Notes: generated by a model from the letters alone, not told the origin. A stretch of DNA of 64,000 nucleotides from Collimonas arenae (GCF_001584165.1 NZ_CP013233.1:1178001-1242000), one strand, 5' to 3'. Positions 55,773-64,000 are shown, counted from the stretch's first letter. A program made the numbers and translations.

Positions 55773-57581
55773 TTAATGTTTTTCGACGTCGACGTACTGC
55801 CAGTCCGAGTGCAGGATCGGGTGCTTCTTGAAGCCCTTGACCCATGGTCGCACCAACCAGCTGCGGATCCGGCCGGTATTCAATACCCATGCCGTGTCCG
55901 CTTCCATTTGTCGATTCATTTCCAGATAGATTTTGTTGCGCTCGTCGCCCAGCGGCAGCGACATGGCCTTGACGTAAAGTGCATCGAATGCCGGCGACTG
56001 GTAGCAACCATGGTTGCCGCGGCCAGAGTTCGGGCCGTACAGCAATTGCATGAAATTCTCGGCTTCCGGATAGTCAGCGTTCCATGCGGCGCCCCACATC
56101 ATCAGTTCGCAGGAGGTGGCGGCTTTCAGGTTGTCGGCAAAGTTGCTGACCACGAACTGAGTGCGGATGCCGATCAGGTCCAGGCCGCGTTTCCAGAGTT
56201 CTGAAATCTCGGTATTGATGCCACCCTGGTTGCTGGTGGATTTGAGCAGCAGCGGTTTGCCGTCCGGCATGGTGCGGTAGCCGTCGGCGCCGCGCTTGTA
56301 ACCGAAGTGATCGAGCAGCTTGTTGGCCAGTGCCGGGTTGTAATCGATGCTGCTGCGATATGCCGGATCGTAACCGCCGACTCCCGGTGCGATGATCGAC
56401 TCAAGCTTGACCGCCTGACCGTTGCGCAGCAGCGTCGCTTCTTCCTTATTGTTATAGACCATCGCAATGGCGCGCCGCAGGGCAATCTTGTCATTGGTGT
56501 AACCGCCGATGACTGGGTCCTTCATGTTGAGGACGGTATAGGTGATGCCGGCCTCGACAATCCGCTGCAACTGGATGCCCTGTTCCGCATATTCCGGTTT
56601 GAGCTTGTCGCCATCCAGCACGCTCAATGCGGCCAGTTCAGGAATCTTGTCGAAATCGATCTGCTTACCCTGGAAAGCCAGCCAGCGTGACTGGTTTTCC
56701 TCGATGATGCTGATCTCGACACGGCCCACCTGCGGCATTCTCTTGCCTTGCATATCCTTGATGATCTGCTTGTCGATGGCGTCGCCAGATGGCTTGAAAT
56801 CCCAGGTGAAGCCGCGGTACTCAGGATTGGCGACCAGGACGATTTTGCTGCGCGGGACGTATTTGTCCAGCATGTAGGGACCGGTGCCGACCGGATGCTG
56901 GGCGGTTTGCTGGCCATAGGCATCGATTGCCTCATGCGCCACGGCGCCAAATGCAGAGTAGGCGACCACGTTCAGGAAATTGTAGTCCTTGGCGTTCAAC
57001 ACCACTTTCAAGGTGTAGCGATCCGGCGCTTGCAGGCCGGCGATCGGTGTCTGGTAGTCGAAATGACCGGTTTTTTGCGCCTGCGCGGCCAACTCGTCCA
57101 GCCCGACAATTTTGCCATTCAAGAAATTCGCTGAAGGGGAGCGGTTTTTCGGGTCAAGTACCCGCTTGAGCGTGTAAATGTAGTCTTCTGCAGTTAATTC
57201 TCGGCGCACGCCCTTGAAAGCCGGGTCGGGTGAAAAGTAGATGCCTTTTTTGATATGGAAGGTGTAGGTCTTGCCGTCCTCACTGATTTCCGGCATTGCT
57301 TCAGCGGTTTCGGGGATTATTTTAGCGGGGCGCGCCAGATAGTCATAGGTCAGCAAGGTTTCAAAGATGACCTCGCTAACCCAGCCGGAATAGAAATTCT
57401 GGGTTTTTACCATATCGAAGCCGTCGTCCGCAGCCTCGAAGGCGGTGCGGATCACTTTCGATGGATCGGCCGGATTGGTGTTCGCATAGGCGCTGGCGCT
57501 GCCTGCCAATGCCGCGAACGCGAGCACTGGCGCTATCAATATTTTCTTGAATTTGACTGAGTTCGACGTTTTACGGTGCAT
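55773..57581 (-). CDS. Peptide ABC transporter solute-binding protein 2 (family 5)
   Basis: A 602-residue family 5 binding protein with a signal peptide (LIAPVLAFAALAGSASAYA, cleavage after about residue 36). I place the start at ATG 57581; an extension of 23 residues upstream does not look like a signal peptide. Landmarks are FEAADDGFDMVKTQNFYSGW, HPVGTGPYMLDKYVPRSKIVL and GCYQSPAFDALYVKA. It is closely related to protein 3 and less so to protein 1, consistent with recent tandem duplication. Different copies may bind different peptides. Confidence 0.94.
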   Translation of the reverse strand: MHRKTSNSVKFKKILIAPVLAFAALAGSASAYANTNPADPSKVIRTAFEAADDGFDMVKTQNFYSGWVSEVIFETLLTYDYLARPAKIIPETAEAMPEISEDGKTYTFHIKKGIYFSPDPAFKGVRRELTAEDYIYTLKRVLDPKNRSPSANFLNGKIVGLDELAAQAQKTGHFDYQTPIAGLQAPDRYTLKVVLNAKDYNFLNVVAYSAFGAVAHEAIDAYGQQTAQHPVGTGPYMLDKYVPRSKIVLVANPEYRGFTWDFKPSGDAIDKQIIKDMQGKRMPQVGRVEISIIEENQSRWLAFQGKQIDFDKIPELAALSVLDGDKLKPEYAEQGIQLQRIVEAGITYTVLNMKDPVIGGYTNDKIALRRAIAMVYNNKEEATLLRNGQAVKLESIIAPGVGGYDPAYRSSIDYNPALANKLLDHFGYKRGADGYRTMPDGKPLLLKSTSNQGGINTEISELWKRGLDLIGIRTQFVVSNFADNLKAATSCELMMWGAAWNADYPEAENFMQLLYGPNSGRGNHGCYQSPAFDALYVKAMSLPLGDERNKIYLEMNRQMEADTAWVLNTGRIRSWLVRPWVKGFKKHPILHSDWQYVDVEKH

Positions 57582-57733
57582 TTTCTTTATGCCTTTTGAG
57601 CAAGTGGTTATTTTTCTATTTGTGATTAAGATCGTTGATCTGCATCTCAAAATAGTGTCATCTCCAATGACATCGCATTTGTCAGCCGGTAGGCGGACGC
57701 CTGCGCAATCTGTTTTTTTAGCTTGTCTTCTTG

Positions 57734-57781
57734 TTAATGCCGGGCAATTGCGTCGGCTGTGCCTAAGTAAAACCTGTGCAT
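57734..57781 (-). CDS. Possible 15-residue leader peptide or remnant start between binding protein genes
   Basis: On the minus strand GGAGACAAACGAC is followed by ATG and a 15-codon frame (MHRFYLGTADAIARH), then a stop. The same GGAGACAAA spacing precedes the real binding protein 1 start. It lies in the 307-base gap between binding proteins 3 and 2, which otherwise holds no feature I can support. It could be a leader peptide, a duplication remnant or chance. Confidence 0.3.
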   Translation of the reverse strand: MHRFYLGTADAIARH

Positions 57782-57888
57782 GTCGTTTGTCTCCTGTGTT
57801 GTAGTTAGTGGCTGTGCCTTTAATGGCCGCGCGATCCAGGTCAAGGCAGGCATACTACAGAATCCCCGCCAAAAAGATAGATAAGCGC

Positions 57889-59688
57889 TTAGTGTTTTTC
57901 GATATCCAGGTACTGCCAGTCGGCCCAAAGTATAGGGTGATGCTTGAAACCCTTGATCCAAGGCCTGATCATCCAGTTGCGTAGGCGCGACACTGATAGC
58001 ATCCACGCTGTGTCGGCTTCCATCTGGCGTGTCATCTCTATATAGAGCTGGTTGCGCTCGGGGCCGGGCGGCAGCGCCTTGGCCTTGACGTAGAGCGCAT
58101 CATAGGCCGGCGAGCTGTAGCAGCCGTTGTTGCCTTGGCCGACGTTGGGGCCATACAGCAGTTGCATGAAGTTGTCGCCTTCGGGGTAATCGGCAATCCA
58201 GGAGCCGTTCCACATCATCAGCTTGCATTCGGTTGCCGCTTTCAGGTTGTCGGCAAAATTGCTGACCTTGAAGTCGGTCCGGATGCCGATCTGGTCCAGT
58301 CCGCGTTTCCAGATTTCAGAGAACACGACGTTGATTGCATTTGCCTCGGTGGCTATCTTGAGTGTCAGCGGGCTGCCGTCAGGTAGGGTGCGGTAGCCGT
58401 CGGCGCCGCGTTTGTAGCCGAAATGATCAAGCAATTTGTTGGCCAGCACCGGATCGTAGGCGATGCTGCTGCGGTAATTGGGGTCGTGGCCGACTACGCC
58501 TTCGGGAATCGGCATTTCCGCCTTGACCGCCAACCCCATGCGGACTTGGGTAATTTCGTCCTGCACGTTATACGACATGGCGATGGCGCGCCGCAGTGCA
58601 TTCTTGGCGAGGCTGGTGCCGCCAATCAAGGGGTCCTTGAAATTCAGGAAGGTATACACCACGCCCGGTTCCGTCACTGTATAGAGCTTGATGCCTTCGT
58701 CGACGAAGGAGGGTTTCAGCTTTTTTCCATTCAGGACGGTTGGTGCGGCCGTTTGGGGCAGGTAATCAAAATCGAGTTGCTTGCCCTGGAATGCCAGCCA
58801 GCGGGATTGTTCTTCCTCGATGATGTTGATCTCGACGCGCCCGATCTGCGGCATCCGCTTGCCTTTCATGTCGTGCACCAGCTGATCGTCCCAGGCGCTG
58901 CCGTCGGATTTGAAATCCCATGTATAGCCGCGGTATTCCGGATTGGCGACCAGCACGATTTTGCTACGCGGGACGTATTCCTGCAGCATGTAAGGGCCGG
59001 TGCCGACTGGATGCTGGCCGCTCTGGTCACCGTATGCGTCAATGACTTCATGAGCCTGCGCGCCCATGGCGACGAAGGCCATGATGTACATGAAGTTGTA
59101 GTCGGGCGCATTCAGGCCGATTTTCAGGGTGTAGCGGTCCGGCGTTTGCAGGCCAGCCACAGGAGCGTCGTAATCAAACCGGCCGCTTTTCTTCGCTTTG
59201 GCTACCAATTCGTCCATTCCGGCGATTTTGCCGTCTAGCACATTGGCCGATGGCGAACGGTTCTTCGGATCCAGGAAGCGCTTGAGCGTGTATGCGTAGT
59301 CCTGCGCGGTCAGTTCACGCCGTACGCCCTTGAAGGCCGGATCGGGGGCAAAGTAAATCCCTTTTTTGATATGGAAGACGTAGGTCTTGCCGCCGTCCAG
59401 GACCTCGGGCATTGCCTCAGCCGTACCCGGCACCAGTTTGGATGGGCGGGCAAGGTAGTCATATGTCAACAAACGTTCAAAAATGGCTTCCGAGACCCAA
59501 CTGGAAAAGGCGTTGTAAGTGCGCACCATGTCGAAGCCGTCGTCTGCAGATTCAAAAGCCACACGCACCATTTTGGACGGATCTGCCGGATTTGTTCCCG
59601 CATGGATAGGAAATGCTGCACCTGCAATAGCCCCAAACAGCAATATTGGTGCAATGCACGATCGTATCTTCAACTTAAAGTTCCACAT
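57889..59688 (-). CDS. Peptide ABC transporter solute-binding protein 3 (family 5)
   Basis: A 599-residue family 5 binding protein and the first gene of the minus-strand cluster. The signal peptide is SCIAPILLFGAIAGAAFPIHA. Landmarks FESADDGFDMVRTYNAFSSW, HPVGTGPYMLQEYVPRSKIVL and GCYSSPAYDALYVKAKALPPG match protein 2 closely. It is divergent from the TonB-dependent receptor across a 450-base AT-rich gap, in which a weak sigma-54-like element faces it (minus strand, 59839-59826). The SD is weak. Confidence 0.94.
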   Translation of the reverse strand: MWNFKLKIRSCIAPILLFGAIAGAAFPIHAGTNPADPSKMVRVAFESADDGFDMVRTYNAFSSWVSEAIFERLLTYDYLARPSKLVPGTAEAMPEVLDGGKTYVFHIKKGIYFAPDPAFKGVRRELTAQDYAYTLKRFLDPKNRSPSANVLDGKIAGMDELVAKAKKSGRFDYDAPVAGLQTPDRYTLKIGLNAPDYNFMYIMAFVAMGAQAHEVIDAYGDQSGQHPVGTGPYMLQEYVPRSKIVLVANPEYRGYTWDFKSDGSAWDDQLVHDMKGKRMPQIGRVEINIIEEEQSRWLAFQGKQLDFDYLPQTAAPTVLNGKKLKPSFVDEGIKLYTVTEPGVVYTFLNFKDPLIGGTSLAKNALRRAIAMSYNVQDEITQVRMGLAVKAEMPIPEGVVGHDPNYRSSIAYDPVLANKLLDHFGYKRGADGYRTLPDGSPLTLKIATEANAINVVFSEIWKRGLDQIGIRTDFKVSNFADNLKAATECKLMMWNGSWIADYPEGDNFMQLLYGPNVGQGNNGCYSSPAYDALYVKAKALPPGPERNQLYIEMTRQMEADTAWMLSVSRLRNWMIRPWIKGFKHHPILWADWQYLDIEKH

Positions 59689-60138
59689 TATTCGATATCT
59701 ATTTTCTTGCCTTGCGGCAGTAAATTGCTTTGTATTTTTAAGAAAAATGGCTTAACTACGCCGTATAACAAGGGGTATGTATTTTTGCTATACCAGTATG
59801 TGTATTTGTTATTTGGCGTATATAAGCAACAGTATGACCGGCGTTGCTGAAAATAAATGCTGTTTTTATTTTTTTTAGGATACACTAATTTAGCTGCATT
59901 ACTACATGTGGCATGTTTTTTGCTTGTATGTGTGAACGGAAATATTTCTGGAAAACAATCACAAATTGGCCCCAGAAAGACGAACGTTAAACATTGTTTT
60001 ACACGCGAAAGAAAATCTGCTTTTTGGTCGTTGTGAATAGATTTTTGACGCATCGCCCAGAAGGCGATTAACAAATGTTGTTGTCTTATTACAAAACTTA
60101 AATTTCAACTCTAACTTTTACCCATAGGGAGTTTGGTT
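59689..60138. other. AT-rich 450-base divergent promoter region
   Basis: The gap between binding protein 3 and the TonB-dependent receptor has no supported ORF and is much more AT-rich than the coding sequence on both sides. It contains a near-consensus sigma-54 promoter facing the receptor (59909-59923, listed separately) and a weaker candidate facing the binding protein (GG at 59839-59838, GC at 59827-59826 on the minus strand). I found no convincing NtrC or Fur site by eye. Confidence 0.6.
59909..59923 (+). promoter_or_regulatory. Sigma-54 (-24/-12) promoter of the TonB-dependent receptor gene
   Basis: TGGCATGTTTTTTGC matches the consensus TGGCAC-N5-TTGC with GG (59910-59911) and GC (59922-59923) separated by exactly ten bases. 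The predicted start near 59935 would leave a leader of about 200 bases before ATG 60139. Sigma-54 promoters need an enhancer-binding activator; none is encoded in the window. Confidence 0.75.
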
Positions 60139-62856
60139 ATGATGAAGGAACGGGGATTGCCACGTTCGCTGCGACTGATGTTTTCAGGCGGCGTAGCTGT
60201 TGGGCTAGGTCTGTTGGCCCATTCGGTGCAGGCGCAGGAGACGAAGACGGACGATGCTCCACAGCAGTTACAACGAGTCGAAATTACTGGCTCATCCATT
60301 AAACGTATTGCAGCAGAAGGCACTTCGCCGATCACGACCATCAAGGCGGATGATTTCGTCAAGCTGGGCGCGACGACAGCCGCTGAAGTGTTAGCCAGTG
60401 TTTCGGGCAACCAATCGCAATTCACCACAGCATCCAACGTTGGTGCCGGCAAGACAGTTGGCGCAGCCGCCGACTTGCGCAGCCTTGGCTCGAACAAGAC
60501 ACTGGTGCTGTTGAACGGCCGTCGTTTGGCCAACAGCGCGTTCGATGGCTCGGCCGTCGACCTGAACGTGATCCCAATTGCAGCGCTGGACCGCGTTGAA
60601 GTTCTGCGCGACGGTGCTTCCGCTATCTACGGTACCGACGCGATCGGTGGCGTAATCAACTTCATCACCAAACGTTCGTACACTGGTCTGAACCTGAGCG
60701 CAGAAGGCATTGCGCCGGAACAGTCCGGCGGTGCAGAGAAACGTTTCAACCTGTCGGGTGGTCATGGCGACCTGGACAAGGATGGCTACAACTTCTTTGG
60801 CGTGATCGATTATCACAACCAAAATGGCGTGAAAGCCAGCGACCGTAGCGTCTCCAAGTTGGGTGGTCAAAATCCGAATGTTGGCCTGAACGCCAGTAGC
60901 GGTAACTCCTATCCAGCGAACTACTATGACATCAATCCTGGCACATCGGGCAATCCGTATGCAGGCAACTGCAGCAGCTTGACTCCGTTTGCGTTTAACA
61001 GGGGTGGTATCTGCCGCTACAACAGCCAGGCAAACATCGGTATCGTTCCTAAGACAGAGGAAATCGCAGTCCTCGGCAAGGGTTCGTTCAAGCTGGATGC
61101 CGACAACACAGCATCGATCGAATACCTGCACTCGCAAAGCAAGGTTAAAACCTACGTTGCTGGTGACGTATTTGCCGGCGACGGCAGTGGCACCGCCACC
61201 GACTATTATATTAACAGCAGCAGCCCTTACTACCCAGGCAACGGCATCACTCCTGGCAGCGCCAGCGGTGGCCCATTGTCGCTCAACTGGCGTTCGGAAT
61301 CGGCTGGCCAGCGTGTCACCGAATCTAAAAACAGCACCGATCGTCTGGTGCTGAGCCTCGAAGGCACCAAGTTCGGTTGGGATTACAAGACCGGCCTGTC
61401 GTATTCTGTCAGTAAGGCAAAAGATAACCTGGAAGGCGGGTATCTGAACAACGGCATGATTCAAGCTGGCTTGTTGAGCGGTGTCATCAATCCGTTTGGC
61501 CCGCAAAACGCAGCAGGTACAGCATACCTGCAAAGCGCTCAGCTCTACGGTACATATGAAGATGCACGTACTCAAACGACATCGATCGACTTTACTGCTA
61601 GCCGTGAACTGTTCAATTTGCCTGCAGGTCCTGTCGGCTTTGCGGTCGGCGGCGAATTCCGCAAGGAAAAGGCGAACTTCAACGTTGATCACGCTCTGGC
61701 AGACCTGGACGCAAGTACCGGTTCGCAAGATGCACAATCTTCGTCTGGTAGCCGTAATGTCAAGGCGTTGTTCACTGAGTTGAGCATTCCTGTCGTGAAA
61801 ACGCTGGATCTGAGCTTGGCTGCTCGTTACGATAATTACAGCGACGTTGGTGGCACATTGAATCCTAAGGTTGGTATCCGCTTCCAGCCAGCCAAGCAAA
61901 TCATGTTCCGCAGCACGTACAGCACAGGTTTCCGTGCACCGAGCCTGTATGAGTTGAACGATCCGACATCGAAGACTTATACCAACAGCGCTTACAACGA
62001 TCCAGTCCTGTGCCCAGGTGGTAACGTTGCAGCCGGCGGTATTGAGGCTCGCGATTGCGGCCAGCAATTCTTCAAGCTGCAAGGCGGTAACAAGAATCTG
62101 CAACCGGAAAAATCGAACTCCTTCACGCTGGGCATGGTGATCGAGCCGATTCCATCGGTGACAGCTTCGGTCGATTACTTCAACATCAAGATCAAGAACC
62201 AGATCTCGACGATTTCCGAAGGCGACATTTTCAACGACCCAACCAAGTACGCAGCTGACTATGTGCGCAACCCCGATGGTTCATTGAACTACGTCCTGAA
62301 CACCAACGTTAACCTGGGCAACGTTCATACCCAAGGTTTCGACCTGGGATTCAACTGGCGCTTGCCTAAGACTGCATGGGGTAACTTCGGTCTGTCCCTG
62401 GATGGTACTTATGTCACCCAGTATGACTATCAGTCGGAAGCCGGCGGTCCATACCTGAACAACCTGGCTGTATATGGTGGTGGCGTGGGCACAGCAGGCG
62501 GTGTGGTTTTCCGCTGGCGTCATACAGCCGGACTCAACTGGAACAATGGTCCATGGGCTGTTTCGCTGCAACAAATCTACACAACAGGCTATCGTGATCA
62601 AAACGGTGTCAACGTTGTCGCTGCGTATAAGAACCATGAAGTCAGTTCCTATACACGTTACAACCTGTCGGGCACCTACACTGGCTTCAAGAACATCACC
62701 TTGACTGCTGGTATCAAGAACCTGTTCAATACAAACCCACCGGCCTCCAACGTAACCGACAACTTCCAATATGGTTACGATGCCGTTACGGCGATGTCAT
62801 TGGTCGTGCGTTCTTCGTCCGCGCCAATTATCAATTCTTCTAATAGCGGGATTTGA
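60139..62856 (+). CDS. TonB-dependent outer-membrane receptor (3' end frameshifted)
   Basis: This 905-residue receptor has a signal peptide (to about AQAQE, residue 36), a TonB box-like QRVEITGSSI, a plug domain (about 60-185, with LVLLNGRRLANSAF and VEVLRDGASAIYGTDAIGGVINFIT) and a 22-strand barrel. GGGAG precedes ATG 60139. The last strand is abnormal: after FQYGYDA the frame runs to SSNSGI, whereas one extra C in the run at 62783-62784 restores GYDARYGDVIGRAFFVRANYQFF and a stop at 62841-62843, the normal end of this family. So either the C-terminal strand is lost or the sequence has an error. Receptors of this type import peptides, sugars or siderophores; the neighbours suggest peptides. 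Confidence 0.93.
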   Translation: MMKERGLPRSLRLMFSGGVAVGLGLLAHSVQAQETKTDDAPQQLQRVEITGSSIKRIAAEGTSPITTIKADDFVKLGATTAAEVLASVSGNQSQFTTASNVGAGKTVGAAADLRSLGSNKTLVLLNGRRLANSAFDGSAVDLNVIPIAALDRVEVLRDGASAIYGTDAIGGVINFITKRSYTGLNLSAEGIAPEQSGGAEKRFNLSGGHGDLDKDGYNFFGVIDYHNQNGVKASDRSVSKLGGQNPNVGLNASSGNSYPANYYDINPGTSGNPYAGNCSSLTPFAFNRGGICRYNSQANIGIVPKTEEIAVLGKGSFKLDADNTASIEYLHSQSKVKTYVAGDVFAGDGSGTATDYYINSSSPYYPGNGITPGSASGGPLSLNWRSESAGQRVTESKNSTDRLVLSLEGTKFGWDYKTGLSYSVSKAKDNLEGGYLNNGMIQAGLLSGVINPFGPQNAAGTAYLQSAQLYGTYEDARTQTTSIDFTASRELFNLPAGPVGFAVGGEFRKEKANFNVDHALADLDASTGSQDAQSSSGSRNVKALFTELSIPVVKTLDLSLAARYDNYSDVGGTLNPKVGIRFQPAKQIMFRSTYSTGFRAPSLYELNDPTSKTYTNSAYNDPVLCPGGNVAAGGIEARDCGQQFFKLQGGNKNLQPEKSNSFTLGMVIEPIPSVTASVDYFNIKIKNQISTISEGDIFNDPTKYAADYVRNPDGSLNYVLNTNVNLGNVHTQGFDLGFNWRLPKTAWGNFGLSLDGTYVTQYDYQSEAGGPYLNNLAVYGGGVGTAGGVVFRWRHTAGLNWNNGPWAVSLQQIYTTGYRDQNGVNVVAAYKNHEVSSYTRYNLSGTYTGFKNITLTAGIKNLFNTNPPASNVTDNFQYGYDAVTAMSLVVRSSSAPIINSSNSGI

Positions 62857-62883
62857 TTGGCTTAAGCACTTTTCGTAAGTGGG

Positions 62884-62911
62884 CCACCTGGGAAGTTTTC
62901 CAGGTGGTTTT
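62884..62911 (+). terminator. Terminator after the TonB-dependent receptor gene
   Basis: CCACCTGG (62884-62891) and CCAGGTGG (62900-62907) form a perfect 8-bp stem with an 8-base loop, followed by TTTTGGCTTTT. The remaining intergenic sequence up to 63098 is AT-rich and without an ORF. Confidence 0.8.
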
Positions 62912-63098
62912 GGCTTTTCGGAATGCATAAGCTCATCACAATGTTTCTGCTGTTTTATAAGGCATTGATGTAGTATTTACGGACGCGCAAAAATTAAACG
63001 ATAGCAAACTGAAGATTCTTTTATATAAGTTGCAATAAAAGGTTTCAGGGCAACTCATCCAGGTAGCAATCAGTCAGTAATAGCAGCAACTGCATGAT

Positions 63099-63113
63099 TG
63101 GTACGTTTTTTGC
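63099..63113 (+). promoter_or_regulatory. Sigma-54 (-24/-12) promoter of tonB
   Basis: TGGTACGTTTTTTGC has GG (63100-63101) and GC (63112-63113) exactly ten bases apart, close to the consensus TGGCAC-N5-TTGC and to the element upstream of the receptor gene at 59909. Predicted transcription start near 63125, 73 bases before the tonB ATG. Confidence 0.75.
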
Positions 63114-63197
63114 GTAATCGTAGATCGGCAAGTAGTTCACTCATCAGATTGCAAGCAGTTTTAGCAATTGAATAATGTAGTATCGGAGGAAAGAGGC

Positions 63198-63851
63198 ATG
63201 GATTTCACGCAGGATGGGAGGAACCCTTCCAAGAATGTAGTTGGCATCAGCGTGGTTGTTCTTTTGCATGCGGCTCTTGTTTATGCACTTGTTACAGGGC
63301 TAGCTCGTAAAGTTGTCGAAGTGATTCAGCAACCGGTCGAAACCAAGATCATCGAGGAGATCAAGCCACCGCCGCCGCCACCACCACCGAAACAGGTGAT
63401 ACCGCCGCCGCCAAAATCGGTTGCGCCACCACCACCGTTCGTACCTCCACCAGAGGTAAAAGTAACACCGCCGCCGCAAGACAACGTGATTGCAGCAGTA
63501 ACCAATGTCAAACCACCGACCAACGAATTGCCTACTTCGGTAGCGCAACCTTCGACGACCGGCGAAGCCGGACCATCGCATACCAGCGCAAAAATTGCTG
63601 GCAATTGCGAGAAGCCAGAGTATCCAAGAACTTCTTTGCGTAATGAGGAAGAGGGTACTGTGAACGTCAAGCTGACCATCGGTGTAGACGGTAACGTGGT
63701 TGATGCTGTAGTTGAGAAGGGCAGTGGTTTCAAAGACCTGGACAGAGCCACATTGAAAGCGTGGAGCCTGTGCCATTTCACCCCTGCCATGGCCGATGGT
63801 AAACCTGTGCAATCTTCTACAAGAATGCAGTATGTTTGGAAGCTGGAATAA
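63198..63851 (+). CDS. tonB: Energy transducer TonB
   Basis: TonB couples the inner-membrane proton gradient to outer-membrane receptors. The 217-residue protein, from ATG 63198 with a GGAGGAAAGAGG purine-rich SD, has a transmembrane helix (VVGISVVVLLHAALVYALVTGL, about 14-35), a proline-rich periplasmic spacer (about 50-105) and a C-terminal TonB domain (about 135-217, with YPRTSLRNEEEGTVNVKLTI and FTPAMADGKPV). It follows the receptor gene and precedes a probable exbB, so it may be dedicated to this receptor. Confidence 0.95.
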   Translation: MDFTQDGRNPSKNVVGISVVVLLHAALVYALVTGLARKVVEVIQQPVETKIIEEIKPPPPPPPPKQVIPPPPKSVAPPPPFVPPPEVKVTPPPQDNVIAAVTNVKPPTNELPTSVAQPSTTGEAGPSHTSAKIAGNCEKPEYPRTSLRNEEEGTVNVKLTIGVDGNVVDAVVEKGSGFKDLDRATLKAWSLCHFTPAMADGKPVQSSTRMQYVWKLE

Positions 63852-63919
63852 ACAGAGCGTAGAACAACTACCTTGTACGTTATCTCAGCAATCTAATTTA
63901 TCAAATTTGGAGTATTAGT

Positions 63920-64000
63920 ATGTCTATCACTCGTAATCGCTTATCCGCTCTGGCTGCCGCCCTGATGATCTCCGCTGTGACGATCTCTCCGCTGGCCGCA
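63920..64000 (+). CDS. Start of a probable ExbB-type protein (3' end outside window)
   Basis: Only 27 codons are in the window: MSITRNRLSALAAALMISAV and then TISPLAA. They look like a signal peptide. In related bacteria tonB is followed by exbB with an N-terminal hydrophobic extension of this type, which is the likely identity, but an unrelated exported protein cannot be excluded. It starts 68 bases after the tonB stop, in the same direction. Confidence 0.5.
   Translation, partial: MSITRNRLSALAAALMISAVTISPLAA

Noticed and set aside
59826..59839. Sigma-54-like element facing binding protein 3 (minus strand)
   Set aside because: GG-N10-GC spacing is right, but the -24 part CGGTCAT is poor, so I keep it only as a weak candidate.
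60391..62103. 570-codon minus-strand open frame opposite the TonB receptor gene
   Set aside because: Antisense to a recognisable receptor; no SD and no domain.
63368..63475. CCG-rich repeats in tonB as tandem repeat locus
   Set aside because: They encode the normal proline-rich spacer of TonB and need no other explanation.

Overview
The window looks like chromosomal DNA of a betaproteobacterium in the order Burkholderiales, most likely the family Oxalobacteraceae (Collimonas, Herbaspirillum or Janthinobacterium-like). This is inferred from gene content, the moderately high GC coding sequence and protein sequences that resemble those groups from memory; no database search was possible. Gene density is high. 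No tRNA, rRNA, CRISPR array, prophage or intact insertion sequence was recognised.

Layout. 1-9.2 kb is housekeeping: the end of murB, a small-RNA-like locus, a minus-strand arginine operon (argF, a VOC protein, argG, ppnP), rsgA with an M48 protease, orn, a YecA/SEC-C protein and a periplasmic-type ATP-dependent DNA ligase. 9.2-25.4 kb holds srkA, small multidrug-resistance (SMR) type exporters, a homogentisate catabolic operon (MFS transporter, hmgA, fahA) divergent from a LysR regulator, lpxO, a cation exchanger, ynfA, a guanidine exporter gene under a guanidine-II riboswitch, folE, an MdfA-like pump and a metallo-hydrolase/DsbA-like pair. 25.7-30.5 kb has a subtilase autotransporter with a lipobox, a lysine/saccharopine-dehydrogenase-like gene divergent from an Lrp regulator around a strong palindrome, and a second copy of the small-RNA-like locus.

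30.7-38.5 kb is a type VI secretion accessory module: vgrG, a phospholipase D effector of Tle5 type, two tandem Sel1-repeat lipoproteins (probable immunity proteins, the second shortened by a one-base frameshift) and a PAAR tip protein. 38.7-47.7 kb is a run of transporters and regulators (COG0701 permease, three MFS pumps, LysR, ArsR and HxlR regulators, UPF0126), several with clear operator-like palindromes; one MFS gene carries a frameshift.

47.9-64 kb appears to be a peptide-scavenging region: on the minus strand, three tandem family-5 solute-binding proteins, a secreted M3 oligopeptidase, two permeases and a fused double ATPase; divergently, a TonB-dependent receptor followed by tonB and the start of a probable exbB. 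Near-consensus sigma-54 (-24/-12) promoters precede both the receptor and tonB, which suggests one regulator class drives outer-membrane uptake.

The observations I consider most worth following are the pair of anti-Shine-Dalgarno hairpin RNAs (about 1.03 and 30.5 kb), the sigma-54 promoters of the TonB uptake genes, the duplicated immunity gene in the type VI module, and three separate one-C losses in short C runs, which may be real frameshifts or sequence errors.
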